Part shown: positions 42,873-51,762 of the stretch, one piece after another
How positions within the stretch are numbered: position 1 is the first letter of the stretch
Layout of the letters: every line of letters starts with the position of its first letter
Assembly: GCA_035487295.1 (NCBI GenBank)
Contig: DATHMH010000012.1
Location: 132,904-196,903 of the forward strand
From: QIAW01 sp035487295
GTDB lineage: Bacteria; Acidobacteriota; Terriglobia; Terriglobales; Acidobacteriaceae
DNA length: 64,000 nt
Reading direction: 5' to 3'
Program-made: the position numbers and the translations under genes
The notes under the pieces: generated by a model
Seen by the model: the letters and a program-made list of their open reading frames with translations, nothing else
The model's database searches: none
Told to the model about the DNA's origin: nothing

Positions 42873-44486
42873 TTACTGGGTTGGCGAGTGGGCAGTGTTT
42901 CGGTCTGCGATAACCTTGCGGGCGTTTTCTGCCAGTTCCTTGGCTTTGGGCAACAGATCCAGCGCCTTCAATATCTCAGGATCGTCCTCGGCATGCACCT
43001 TCAGCCCTTCCTGCTGGCCAAATTCCGAGATGAATAACTCGCTCTTGATATTCGCTTTTACCCAATCCTGCTCGTTCGTGAGATCGGCTTCATTGAAGGT
43101 TACTTTCTGGTCATCGAGAAAGTGGCGGAAGTCCTGCATGACGGTGTCATCCACTTGAAAGTCCTGGTTAATATGCTTTCCGATCAGGTAATGTTTCGCG
43201 AAATTAAAGAAAGCGTAATGCTGCAACAGAGTGTCCTGGAATGGGGTTGACTTGGGGGTCCCGATTTTTACGTCTGGAGTGATGCCGCCACCGCCATAAA
43301 CGGTGCGGCCGCTGTCGGTAAGCTTAACTTCTTTGTTGGCGATATTAGCGCTGTCTTTATCGGTGTTGTAGTAGTAATCGTAGAGCGATACGCCGTTGTA
43401 ATCGCGCTGAATCAGGCGGCCGCTGGGCGTGTAGTACTTGGCCGTGGTCAACGCCAACCCGGTGTTCTCCGAGAGCGGATACACAGTCTGCACCAGGCCC
43501 TTGCCAAACGTGGTTTCACCCACAATCAGGCCGCGGTCGTGGTCTTGGATGGCGCCGGAAACAATCTCAGCCGCCGAAGCGGTGCCGCGATTCACCAGCA
43601 CTACCAGGGGATATTCTTTGCCTCCGTTACCGTGGGCTGCGCGATAAATTTTTTCCGGTGAAGAGCGGCCATGATGGGAGACGATGACTTGTCCCTTGCG
43701 CAGGAATTTATCGGCAACTCCAACCCCTTCGCTCAGCAGGCCGCCGGGGTTCTGCCGCAAATCCAGGATCAGCCCTTTGATATCTCCAAACTCATCCAGC
43801 GCGTCGCTCACCTCGTGTTCGGTGGTCTCCTGGAAGCCTGAGACGTGCATGTAACCGATGCCGGGGCGAATCAAAAAATGCAGGTCCACGCTGTATCGGG
43901 GAATTTCATCGCGGATGACCTTGAATTCCAATGGCTTGTCGGTGCCCTCGCGCAGGACTGTGATCTTTACCTGGGTGCCCTTGGGCCCCTTCAGCAGGTC
44001 GGCTACGTCGCTCGTGCTCATGTTGTCAGTGGGCTTGCCATCCACAGCGATAATTACGTCGCCCGGACGTATGCCGGCGCGATAGGCCGGGGTGCCTACA
44101 AAGGGCGCAATTACGATGACTTTATTGTTCCTCGGACCAACCTGCATGCCCACGCCGTAGTACTTGCCGCGTTGCTCCTCGCGCAACAGGGAGTACGATT
44201 TGGGATCGAAGAAATTCGAGTGCGGATCGAGCACCCGCAGCATCCCCGGAATGGCGCCGTTATAGATGGCCTTCTCAGGGTCGACCTGGTCGGCATAGTT
44301 CTGCTCGACGACGGTATAAACCTGCGAGAAGCTGCGTAGACTTTCATTCAGGCCCGTGCTATCTGATAAATCCGTGTCTGTGCCGATTCTCTGGCCAAAA
44401 ACTGCTCCCAGAAAACCGCAGGTTAAAATGACAAAAGAAACTAAGAGGAGAGAGCGCAGAGAGTGACGAGAAACACGAGCCATCAT
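42873..44486 (-). CDS. ctpA: C-terminal processing protease (S41)
   Basis: 537 residues. N-terminal signal/anchor (LLLVSFVILTCGFLGAVFG), a PDZ domain at about 110-195 (GVGMQVGPRNNKVIVIAPFVGTPAYRAGIRPGDVIIAVDG), then the S41 protease core. Catalytic Ser lies in GTASAAEI (about residue 303) and Lys in GETTFGKGLVQT. It cleaves exported proteins from their C-termini in the periplasm. A long C-terminal region of about 120 residues is rich in charged helices. Confidence 0.94.
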   Translation of the reverse strand: MMARVSRHSLRSLLLVSFVILTCGFLGAVFGQRIGTDTDLSDSTGLNESLRSFSQVYTVVEQNYADQVDPEKAIYNGAIPGMLRVLDPHSNFFDPKSYSLLREEQRGKYYGVGMQVGPRNNKVIVIAPFVGTPAYRAGIRPGDVIIAVDGKPTDNMSTSDVADLLKGPKGTQVKITVLREGTDKPLEFKVIRDEIPRYSVDLHFLIRPGIGYMHVSGFQETTEHEVSDALDEFGDIKGLILDLRQNPGGLLSEGVGVADKFLRKGQVIVSHHGRSSPEKIYRAAHGNGGKEYPLVVLVNRGTASAAEIVSGAIQDHDRGLIVGETTFGKGLVQTVYPLSENTGLALTTAKYYTPSGRLIQRDYNGVSLYDYYYNTDKDSANIANKEVKLTDSGRTVYGGGGITPDVKIGTPKSTPFQDTLLQHYAFFNFAKHYLIGKHINQDFQVDDTVMQDFRHFLDDQKVTFNEADLTNEQDWVKANIKSELFISEFGQQEGLKVHAEDDPEILKALDLLPKAKELAENARKVIADRNTAHSPTQ

Positions 44487-44779
44487 GTACTTCCTATACG
44501 ACTACCGGAGCTTGGAATTTGCCGATAGTCTTAAGTTGGTTTTGTATGCAGTATAACATGGTAATTTCACAGTTTTTTCGCGAACTTTCCCTTGTTTTTT
44601 GACGTCACGCGCCCGCAAACGTCATCCAATGAGGGGTAGCACAACAGTCCCAGATTTAGATGCGGCTCTACGGGTTTAGATGCGACCCCTAATAGCGGCA
44701 AGCTGCGACGCACTATATACGCCGTTATCAGTCCTTTACGGGTCGGTAACTGATATTATTGAATCTTAATTGTGATCCT

Positions 44780-45109
44780 ATGGAGTCTGAACTTCTTTTT
44801 ATCTTTCTGCTGGCGCTGATATTGCTTGGTCCGCGCAAGCTGCCTGAGCTGGGCCGTATGATCGGCAAGGCCATGGCCGAATTCAAGCGCGCCAAGAACG
44901 AATTTACCTCCCAGATCGAGAGCGAAGTCCGCCGTCTGGAAGAAGAGAGCAACAAATTGCTGCCGGCAGAGAGCAATTTGCTGGCAGAAAGCACCAATAC
45001 GATTCAGCCTCCTACCCAGGCTCCTACGGGTACTGTGACCTCAAGCGGCGAGGCTACCTCAGGCCCATCGGTGAATGGGGCCGGCGCCTCCCAGGAAACT
45101 CATGCCTGA
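44780..45109 (+). CDS. tatA: Twin-arginine translocase subunit TatA/TatB
   Basis: 109 residues from the ATG at 44780. One N-terminal membrane helix (ELLFIFLLALILLGP), the hinge RKLPELGRMIGKAMAEFKRAKNEF and an amphipathic helix with Glu-rich continuation, then a low-complexity Thr/Pro/Ser tail. The LGPRKLPELG hinge and length lean towards TatB, but in two-component systems one protein does both jobs. Overlaps tatC by 8 bases. Confidence 0.88.
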   Translation: MESELLFIFLLALILLGPRKLPELGRMIGKAMAEFKRAKNEFTSQIESEVRRLEEESNKLLPAESNLLAESTNTIQPPTQAPTGTVTSSGEATSGPSVNGAGASQETHA

Positions 45110-45899
45110 ATTGATGGAAGAAAACTCCTCTTCTCCTTCGCGCATGGAGCAGATGAAGTCCATGTCGCTGATCGAGCACCTGGAAGAGCTGCGTCGGCGG
45201 ATTATCTGGTCCATTGTATGGGTCGGGGTCTTTTTCTTCTTTTGCTGGGGATACGCCGCGCAAATCTTTCATTACGTGCAGCAGCCGGTGATTGACGCGC
45301 TGCGTGAAAACAAACTGCCTCAAACCCTGGTGTATACCAACCCCACCGATCCTTTTAATCTTTATATGAAAACCGGATTGGTGGCGGGCATCTTTCTGGC
45401 CTCTCCGTTTGTGTTGTACAACGTGTGGCTGTTCATCTCGCCGGGGCTCTATCGCCGCGAGAAGCGTTATGTTTTCCCCTTCATGTTCTCCACCGTTGCG
45501 CTCTTCTTGTGTGGTGGATTCTTTGGCTACAAAATGGTATTTCCGCAGGCGCTGACGTTTCTCATCAGTTATGGGAGCCAGTTCACTCCCATGATTACCG
45601 TCACCGAGTACACCAGTTTGTTCCTGACGATCATTCTGGGATTGGGCGTGATCTTCGAGATGCCCATCCTGATTTTCTTCCTGGCGCTGATGGGAATTGT
45701 GAGCGCCAGGTGGTTGTGGCGCAACCTGCGGTATTCCATCCTGATTATCTTCATCATCGCGGCTGTGCTTACGCCCACCACGGATATTCTGAACATGTGC
45801 ATTTTCGCGGCCCCGATGATTGCGCTCTACATATTGAGCATAGGCATAGCCTGGCTTGTGCATCCTTCGCGAAGAAAGGCACGCGCGCAGCAGTCATGA
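45102..45899 (+). CDS. tatC: Twin-arginine translocase subunit TatC
   Basis: 265 residues from the ATG at 45102 within the end of tatA. Six membrane helices. Signature MSLIEHLEELRRRIIWS at the N-terminus, TDPFNLYMKTGLVAGIFLASPFVLYNVWLFISPGLYRREKRY, and FEMPILIFFLALMGIV. It recognises twin-arginine signal peptides. Its stop overlaps the next gene (ATGA). Confidence 0.95.
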   Translation: MPELMEENSSSPSRMEQMKSMSLIEHLEELRRRIIWSIVWVGVFFFFCWGYAAQIFHYVQQPVIDALRENKLPQTLVYTNPTDPFNLYMKTGLVAGIFLASPFVLYNVWLFISPGLYRREKRYVFPFMFSTVALFLCGGFFGYKMVFPQALTFLISYGSQFTPMITVTEYTSLFLTIILGLGVIFEMPILIFFLALMGIVSARWLWRNLRYSILIIFIIAAVLTPTTDILNMCIFAAPMIALYILSIGIAWLVHPSRRKARAQQS

Positions 45900-46930
45900 G
45901 ACCGGGTAATGTTTGTTTGTTACTCGGCCTGGCTCTGACGCTGCTATGCAGCGCCTGCACGCAGCCAACTTCCGCGCAAAAACATGATCCGGCCGCCTCG
46001 CCCCAGCTGGCAGCAACTCCCGAGGACTCCGCTTCCTCATCTGCTATTGCCCAGAACCTTGCCCCGGAGAAGGCCGCGCCACAAAACCCCGCTCCGCAGA
46101 GCGTTGCTCCTCGCGTCAACGCCGCTCGGGCCATGCAATACACACGTGAGATCGTGGCCATGGGGCCGCGCCCCATCGGCAGCCCGGCACATCGGCGGCT
46201 CGAAGAGTATTTACGCCTGCACTTAAAAAACACGGCAGCCAGCGTTCAGGAAGATGCCTTCACCGCGCAAACTCCTGCCGGCCCTTTTCCCATGCGAAAC
46301 TTTATTGCCGAATATCCCGGCAGCAAAGACGGCGTAGTGGTGATGGCATCGCATTACGACACCGTGCTTCCCCTGAAGAACTTCGTCGGCGCCAACGATG
46401 GCGGCTCCAGCACCGGCCTGCTGCTCGAGCTGGGCAATCAGCTTCACAGCCAGGGCAAACTGCCCGGTTACAGCGTGTGGCTGGTCTTTCTGGATGGTGA
46501 AGAGGCGGTCAGGCAATGGTCTGATACCGACAGCGTTTATGGCAGCCGCCACTTGGCGGAAAAGTGGAGCGCCGACGGCACCATCAAAAAGCTCAGAGCT
46601 TTCCTGCTGGCAGACATGATCGGCGACAAAGACCTCGACATTCTGCGCGATGAGAATTCCACTCCATGGCTGGAAGATCTTGTAATGCAAGCCGCCGGCA
46701 ATCTGGGACTTCAGTCATATTTCTTCGCCAATACTACAGGCATCGGAGACGACCACATCCCCTTCGCCAAAGCGGGTGTCCCAGTGGCTGACCTGATTGA
46801 TTTCACCTACGGCTACAACAACGTCTTCTGGCACACGCCGGAAGATACTATGGACAAGCTGAGCGCTCACAGCCTTGAGGTTACGGGAAACGTCATGCTG
46901 GAGACAAAGCGGCTATTGGACCAGAAGTAG
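45896..46930 (+). CDS. Glutaminyl-peptide cyclotransferase-like M28 metalloenzyme, exported
   Basis: 344 residues from the ATG overlapping the tatC stop. Signal peptide with a possible lipobox (TLLCSAC), an Ala/Pro-rich spacer, then an M28 fold. VMASHYDTVLPLKNFVGANDGGSSTGLLLEL gives zinc ligands; VFLDGEEAVRQWSDTDSVYGSRHLAEKW is the hallmark of animal-type glutaminyl cyclases; the last His is in FWHTPEDTMDKL. Such enzymes convert N-terminal Gln to pyroglutamate; aminopeptidase activity is the alternative. Coupling to tatAC suggests it matures exported proteins. Confidence 0.85.
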   Translation: MRPGNVCLLLGLALTLLCSACTQPTSAQKHDPAASPQLAATPEDSASSSAIAQNLAPEKAAPQNPAPQSVAPRVNAARAMQYTREIVAMGPRPIGSPAHRRLEEYLRLHLKNTAASVQEDAFTAQTPAGPFPMRNFIAEYPGSKDGVVVMASHYDTVLPLKNFVGANDGGSSTGLLLELGNQLHSQGKLPGYSVWLVFLDGEEAVRQWSDTDSVYGSRHLAEKWSADGTIKKLRAFLLADMIGDKDLDILRDENSTPWLEDLVMQAAGNLGLQSYFFANTTGIGDDHIPFAKAGVPVADLIDFTYGYNNVFWHTPEDTMDKLSAHSLEVTGNVMLETKRLLDQK

Positions 46931-46939
46931 CCTTTTAGT

Positions 46940-46976
46940 TTTTCCTTCGTGTCCCTTTATGCCCTTTGTGGTTAAG
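46940..46976. repeat. Interspersed extragenic repeat (TTCGTG...CTTTGTGG type)
   Basis: TTTCCTTCGTGTCCCTTT followed by TGCCCTTTGTGGTTA is the reverse of the block at 49138-49175. Lies between the convergent cyclase and Rieske genes. Confidence 0.55.
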
Positions 46977-46984
46977 TTTTAGCT

Positions 46985-47794
46985 CTACGCCACTTTCTTG
47001 ATCTCTCCCTTGCTGCGAATGATGTACACCTCGCCATTTCGGACGTCGGTTGTATAGGTCTCGATCTTCTGCTGTGCCGGTCCGGCGACTACGCGGCCGG
47101 TGGCTACATCGAATTGCGATCCGTGCCACGGGCACTGCACCATGCAGCCGACCAGTGCTCCATCAGAAAGTGGTCCGCCCTTGTGGGTACAGTGGTCAGA
47201 GAAAGCGAACATCCCATCCCGGCAGCGGGCCAACACCACGCGCTCGCCGGCGATCTTGACCAGCATCATCTGGCCGTCGGCCAGCTCGCTCAGATGGGCC
47301 GCCGGCCGCTGCCAGCTATCAATCGTGCGTTCCTTAAACTGGCCGGCGCCGGCATAGCGATGGTCCACTCCAATTTGGTTGCGATAAACCAGCGTGCCAC
47401 CCAACCATCCCGAGATAGCAATCCCCAGCACGCCAATGGCAGAAAGAAATAAAGACAGGTTATCGGGCATAGCCGCGGAGCCGCCCCGGCGAATCGCTAT
47501 GGCGATAAACAACAGCAGCGCCGTCGAGTTGAGCAGACCATGAATATATCCGCGCTGCCGGGCGCTCGATGAAGGCGGCACAGCCAGGAACAGATCAATA
47601 ACGCCGGGGATGGCAGCCAATGCCGCCATCACGCATCCGGCAACCACGCAGTAAAAACCCGCCGCCCACAGAAGGCCATTGCCGCTCATGCGGCCAAGAA
47701 GATCGAAGACAAAGCTGAAGACCCATAGCCCGATGGGGAAAGCCACCAGCATGGGGTGCAAAGGATGTGACTGGAAGTGCGCGCGCGAACGCAT
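46985..47794 (-). CDS. DUF2231 membrane domain fused to Rieske [2Fe-2S] domain
   Basis: 269 residues. The N-terminal half is a four-helix DUF2231 domain starting with HFQSHPLHPMLVAFPIGLWVFSFVFDL. The C-terminal half (about 160-269) is a Rieske ferredoxin with cluster motifs CTHKGG and CPWHGSQFDVATG. An electron-transfer module anchored in the membrane. Partner unknown; no oxygenase subunit nearby. Confidence 0.88.
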   Translation of the reverse strand: MRSRAHFQSHPLHPMLVAFPIGLWVFSFVFDLLGRMSGNGLLWAAGFYCVVAGCVMAALAAIPGVIDLFLAVPPSSSARQRGYIHGLLNSTALLLFIAIAIRRGGSAAMPDNLSLFLSAIGVLGIAISGWLGGTLVYRNQIGVDHRYAGAGQFKERTIDSWQRPAAHLSELADGQMMLVKIAGERVVLARCRDGMFAFSDHCTHKGGPLSDGALVGCMVQCPWHGSQFDVATGRVVAGPAQQKIETYTTDVRNGEVYIIRSKGEIKKVA

Positions 47795-47864
47795 AAGGTA
47801 CTCCTGATTTATGTGGGATACCGATAGTCAATATAGGGATGGCCAAACAGCGCGGAAGACTTCA

Positions 47865-47894
47865 GCAGAGATATAGCAAGCTACGTCTCTACGG
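47865..47894. repeat. Interspersed palindromic element, copy 3
   Basis: GCAGAGATATAGCAAGC followed by TACGTCTCTACGG; same family as 13912-13939 and 19233-19260. Just beyond the thrC stop. Confidence 0.7.
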
Positions 47895-47916
47895 TGATTC
47901 GTGGTGGGTATCTGGG

Positions 47917-49125
47917 TCAGTAAGGCCCAATGATCCCGCCAATATTGCGTGCAGCAGGCTGCGAAGCCACAGATTTTTTGGCCGCACCGTCAATCACATC
48001 GATGTACTTAAGCCCAGAGCCGGTATTGAAAAGCACAGTAACATCGTTTTCAGTGAGAAATCCGCTGCCCCTCAGCTTCTGATAAGCCACCAGAGCAGCG
48101 GCTCCTTCAGGCGCAGCGAACACACCCTCAGTACGCGCCCAGTGCTGGACTGCTTCGAAGATCTCGGCATCGCTGGCCGCCACTGCTGTCCCCCTGGACT
48201 TCTTCAGTATGTCCAGAATGATGTAATCGCCATAGGGCTTGGGCACGCGCAGTCCGGCAGCCAGGGTATCGGCATTGGCCCAGGCTTCTGCGCTCACCCT
48301 ATGCTCATCAAATGCTTTAACTATTGGCGCACAACCGCTTGATTGCACAACGATCATCTTAGGACCCTCCGAACCAATCCAGCCCAGGGCTTCCATCTCT
48401 TCAAAGGCCTTCCACATGCCGATGAGTCCGACGCCGCCGCCAGTCGGATAAATGATGGCATCAGGCACCTTCCAATTGAGCTGCTCGACAACTTCGTATC
48501 CCATGGTCTTCTTGCCTTCCACCCGAAAGGGCTCTTTCAGGGTCGAGATGTCGAACCAGCCTTCCGCCTGCTTGCGTTCATTCACCATGCGAGCACAATC
48601 GCTGATCAGTCCATCCACCAGCGTGACCTTGGCGCCATAAGATTGGCACTCGACCAGGTTGGCTCGGGGAACGTCCCGCGGCATAAAAATATGCGCCTCA
48701 ATGCCTGCCGCAGCAGCATAAGCCGCCAGTGCGCTGGCGGCATTACCGGCGGAGGGCACTGCAACTTTCTTGATTCCATACGCCTTGGCCATGGTGATGG
48801 CGACACATAATCCGCGCGCTTTGAAGCTGCCGGTAGGGTTTAATCCTTCATCCTTCACATAAACATTTCTGTATTCCCGGCTGGCAAGCATGGGAGTAAA
48901 CCCCTCGCCCAGGCTCACCGATTCGGCATCAGGCAAGACCTCGGCATAGCGCCAGAGGTCACATCTGCGTCCGGCCAGAGCTGCGGGAGTAAATGTCTTT
49001 TTGATAGCAGCCAGGTCATAGCGGGCATAGAGCACCCCGCCATCTTTCGGACACACCGTCGCGGGCTTCCCTGCTGGAATTTTTTCAGCACATTTTGAGC
49101 ATTCGAGGAAAATTACTTTGGACAT
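47917..49125 (-). CDS. thrC: Threonine synthase
   Basis: 402 residues. N-terminal zinc-ribbon-like stretch (ECSKC, TVCPKDGG), then the PLP fold II core: SLGEGFTPM, PLP Lys102 in NPTGSFKARG, SAGNAASALAAYAAAAG, and YPTGGGVGLIGMW phosphate loop. It converts O-phosphohomoserine to threonine. The N-terminal ribbon marks the archaeal/acidobacterial type. No other threonine gene is adjacent. Confidence 0.93.
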   Translation of the reverse strand: MSKVIFLECSKCAEKIPAGKPATVCPKDGGVLYARYDLAAIKKTFTPAALAGRRCDLWRYAEVLPDAESVSLGEGFTPMLASREYRNVYVKDEGLNPTGSFKARGLCVAITMAKAYGIKKVAVPSAGNAASALAAYAAAAGIEAHIFMPRDVPRANLVECQSYGAKVTLVDGLISDCARMVNERKQAEGWFDISTLKEPFRVEGKKTMGYEVVEQLNWKVPDAIIYPTGGGVGLIGMWKAFEEMEALGWIGSEGPKMIVVQSSGCAPIVKAFDEHRVSAEAWANADTLAAGLRVPKPYGDYIILDILKKSRGTAVAASDAEIFEAVQHWARTEGVFAAPEGAAALVAYQKLRGSGFLTENDVTVLFNTGSGLKYIDVIDGAAKKSVASQPAARNIGGIIGPY

Positions 49126-49137
49126 GCAGAAGATGAT

Positions 49138-49175
49138 TTAACCATAAAGGACACGAAGGAAGCACAAAGGCGCAA
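49138..49175. repeat. Interspersed extragenic repeat (ACGAAGGA...CACAAAGG type)
   Basis: AACCATAAAGGACACGAAGG then AAGCACAAAGGCG, reverse of 46940-46976. Just upstream of thrC. Confidence 0.55.
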
Positions 49176-49218
49176 ATTTATTGCTTCACACGATTATCGG
49201 AGGGACGCCGGCGCTACG

Positions 49219-49941
49219 TCAGGATGCCGGTAGCTGTTTGAGCAGGGCTTCGGCGCGGCGGAACCATGGACGCTCGCGGCGCTTCAGGTAACCGGGCAGG
49301 GTGGCCTTTTTATTCAGAATTCTGCGGACCATCTCCCTTGCCTCCTGCGTCTTGCCCTGTTGTTTCAAGAAAGCGGCATAGTTGTATTGCGTCTCGGAAA
49401 GAGTTGAGCCTTCGATGACTTGCTGAAACAGGCGTGCGGCCTTTTCCTGGTTTCCCAGTTGCGCGTAGGCATGCGCTAGCAAACCTGCGGCGCGCCAGTA
49501 ATCGTATTTCTGATCGTAGGCGAACACGCGCTCCAGATCGGCTACCGCGGCAGGATAATCCCCTAACTGTAATTCGCTCTGCGCCCTTCCATAGAACGGA
49601 CTGGGCATATCAGTGCGCGGGGTGATGGCTTTATCGAAGCATTCGCGGGCCCTGACGTAGTTTTTCTGCTCGCTATAGATTTCGCCCAGCTCTTCGTAGT
49701 TCCCCGCTGAAGGATTATCCAGCACAGCAGTTTCGAGCTGGTTGAGTCGTTTACGCCGCTGCACCCACTGGAAGGAGTGGTTGAGCCGCAGATCCGGCAA
49801 GGCTTCTACCGCCAGGTATACCAGCGCTCCCAGGGGCCCCAAAAAGATAATGATGAAGAGCCAATACATATCTGGCCTTCGCTTGATGAAGTGAAGGATC
49901 GCCAAGGCCTGCAGAATCAGTGAAAACGGTAGGAGTGACAT
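49219..49941 (-). CDS. Membrane-anchored TPR protein
   Basis: 240 residues. Two short hydrophobic segments at the N-terminus (LPFSLILQALAILHFI, YWLFIIIFLGPLGALVYLAV) and then three to four TPR-like helical pairs (YEELGEIYSEQKNYVRARECFDKAI, SPFYGRAQSELQLGDYPAAVADLERVF, GLLAHAYAQLGNQEKAARLFQQVI, TQYNYAAFLKQQGKTQEAREMVRRIL). A scaffold for protein contacts; resembles PspE/phospholipase_D-nuclease_N-type membrane starts fused to TPRs. Function not known. Confidence 0.8.
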   Translation of the reverse strand: MSLLPFSLILQALAILHFIKRRPDMYWLFIIIFLGPLGALVYLAVEALPDLRLNHSFQWVQRRKRLNQLETAVLDNPSAGNYEELGEIYSEQKNYVRARECFDKAITPRTDMPSPFYGRAQSELQLGDYPAAVADLERVFAYDQKYDYWRAAGLLAHAYAQLGNQEKAARLFQQVIEGSTLSETQYNYAAFLKQQGKTQEAREMVRRILNKKATLPGYLKRRERPWFRRAEALLKQLPAS

Positions 49942-50103
49942 GCTGGGGAACGCATGGAATATAGCATAAAAGGCATCTCCGAGCTCTCAGCTCTCAGGTT
50001 CAAGTTGCCAGCTCGTCCAAGGTCAGTCACAGCTAGAAGTTCGTAGCCCCTGTCGGCAACTGGCCACCTGGCAACTGTTTTCTCGGGTGTAAAATAAAGC
50101 ACA

Positions 50104-50949
50104 GTGAACCCAGGCATCAGGTTGCTTGCCATTGATATTGACGGCACACTTCTCGACTCGCGGCATCAGCTCCCTCCCGCCAACTTGCAGGCTTTGCAGC
50201 AAGCACACGAATCCGGCATAGAGGTCATACTGGTTACCGGACGCCGCCATCGCTATGCTATGTCCGTAGCAGCGATGCTGGGTTTTGACCTTTGGGTTAT
50301 CAGCTCCAACGGCGCGGTAACGCGCTCCACGCAAGGCGAGCTTTTTCACCGCGACTTGTTCCCGGCCAGTTCGGCGCGGGCTTTGATTGCCCATATGGAT
50401 GCCTTTCGCGGCCAACTGGTTTTGACCTTCGACGTTGATGCCAGGGGCGCCATCGTGATCGAAGAATTGGAAGCCATGACACGCAGTATCCGCGTATGGT
50501 TGGAGCGGAACATGGAATACATTCAATTCGTCCGGCCGATCGAAGACGCGCTGACTGCCGATCCGGTACAGGCCATGTTCTGCGGACCAATCCCGCTGAT
50601 GCAGCAAGCCGAGAGCTTGCTGCAAGACCCGGCCATCCGGGCCCAAGCCACCATCCTGAAGACGCAATACGACCACCGCGACCTATGCATTCTCGATGTC
50701 CTCAACCGCAGCTGCTCCAAAGGACATGCCGTGAAGCGCTGGGCCGCCTTCAAAGGGCTGGGGGCCGAGCAGGTCATGGCCATTGGTGATAACTATAATG
50801 ATGTGGAAATGCTTGAATTTGCCGGACATGCCGTTATCATGGAGAATGCCTGCCCCGAACTGAAGCAAAACGGCTGGCAGGTTACACTATCCAATGATCG
50901 GTGCGGCGTGGCCGCCGTCATTGAGAGAATTTTGCATGAAGGCCTTTGA
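50104..50949 (+). CDS. HAD-superfamily hydrolase, Cof type
   Basis: 281 residues from a GTG start. Motif I IDIDGTLLD (Asp11, Asp13), motif II in VTGRR, the Cof cap domain in the middle, Lys in CSKGHAVKRW and motif IV GDNYNDVEML. A sugar- or nucleotide-phosphate phosphatase; substrate not readable. The next gene begins at the base after its stop. Confidence 0.88.
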   Translation: MNPGIRLLAIDIDGTLLDSRHQLPPANLQALQQAHESGIEVILVTGRRHRYAMSVAAMLGFDLWVISSNGAVTRSTQGELFHRDLFPASSARALIAHMDAFRGQLVLTFDVDARGAIVIEELEAMTRSIRVWLERNMEYIQFVRPIEDALTADPVQAMFCGPIPLMQQAESLLQDPAIRAQATILKTQYDHRDLCILDVLNRSCSKGHAVKRWAAFKGLGAEQVMAIGDNYNDVEMLEFAGHAVIMENACPELKQNGWQVTLSNDRCGVAAVIERILHEGL

Positions 50950-51741
50950 TTGAACCTGGGCAGAAAACTCGTTGCAGGCATCTGTTTGCTGCTGGCCTTA
51001 CCGGCATTCGCGTCTGATCTGGCTATTCTTCAGAATGGCTTTTCCATTCGTCATGAGCGCCGTGAGTCCCTGGGAGACGTCACCCGTCTATACCTTGATG
51101 CCACCCCGCAATCCGGCTACATTGATGTTCCCACCGGTCAGATTGCTTCCATCCAGCATGATGATTCCCTTTCTTCTCCGTCGCCGCAGCCTGCCGATGC
51201 GCAGCCTGCTGCTTCACAGTTAGCCGCCCCGCAAGGCGCTACGATCCAGGACTTTGTCTACGCCGCCAGCCAGAAGCATGGGGTTGACGCCGATTTGATC
51301 CAGAGCGTCATCCGCGCCGAGAGTGGATTCAATCCCAAGGCTGTCTCCCGCAAGGGCGCCAAGGGGCTGATGCAGCTCATGCCGGCCACCGCCTCCAAGC
51401 TCGGAGTCGCTGACTCCATGGATCCCGCCGCCAACGTCGAGGGTGGCACGCACTATCTGCATGAACTGCTGCAGCGCTACAACAATGATCTGATCAAAGC
51501 CCTGGCGGCTTACAATGCCGGGCCGGAGCGTGTAGAAAAATATAAGGGTGTGCCCCCATATCGCGAGACCTATGCCTACGTTTCGCGCATCATTGCAGAT
51601 TTCAACCGCAAGAAGCTGGCCCAGTTTGCGGCCACAACGCAGGCAGCCAAGACGCCGCGTACTGCAAAGCCAAAGGCCAGCCGTCCTGCCGGCGATTCCG
51701 ATAGCTCCACCACTACCGATGCCCAGGCGGCTTCCGATTAG
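50950..51741 (+). CDS. Lytic transglycosylase (SLT domain), exported
   Basis: 263 residues from a TTG directly behind the preceding stop. Signal peptide (LVAGICLLLALPAFAS), a Pro/Ala/Gln spacer, then the SLT domain: catalytic Glu124 in IRAESGFNPKAVS, GLMQLMPATA, and LAAYNAGPERVEKY. It cuts peptidoglycan glycan strands with anhydro ends, whose fragments the GH3 hexosaminidase could process further. A Thr/Lys/Ser-rich tail follows. Confidence 0.9.
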   Translation: MNLGRKLVAGICLLLALPAFASDLAILQNGFSIRHERRESLGDVTRLYLDATPQSGYIDVPTGQIASIQHDDSLSSPSPQPADAQPAASQLAAPQGATIQDFVYAASQKHGVDADLIQSVIRAESGFNPKAVSRKGAKGLMQLMPATASKLGVADSMDPAANVEGGTHYLHELLQRYNNDLIKALAAYNAGPERVEKYKGVPPYRETYAYVSRIIADFNRKKLAQFAATTQAAKTPRTAKPKASRPAGDSDSSTTTDAQAASD

Positions 51742-51762
51742 GAGCTAAGACTCCCTCCTCCC

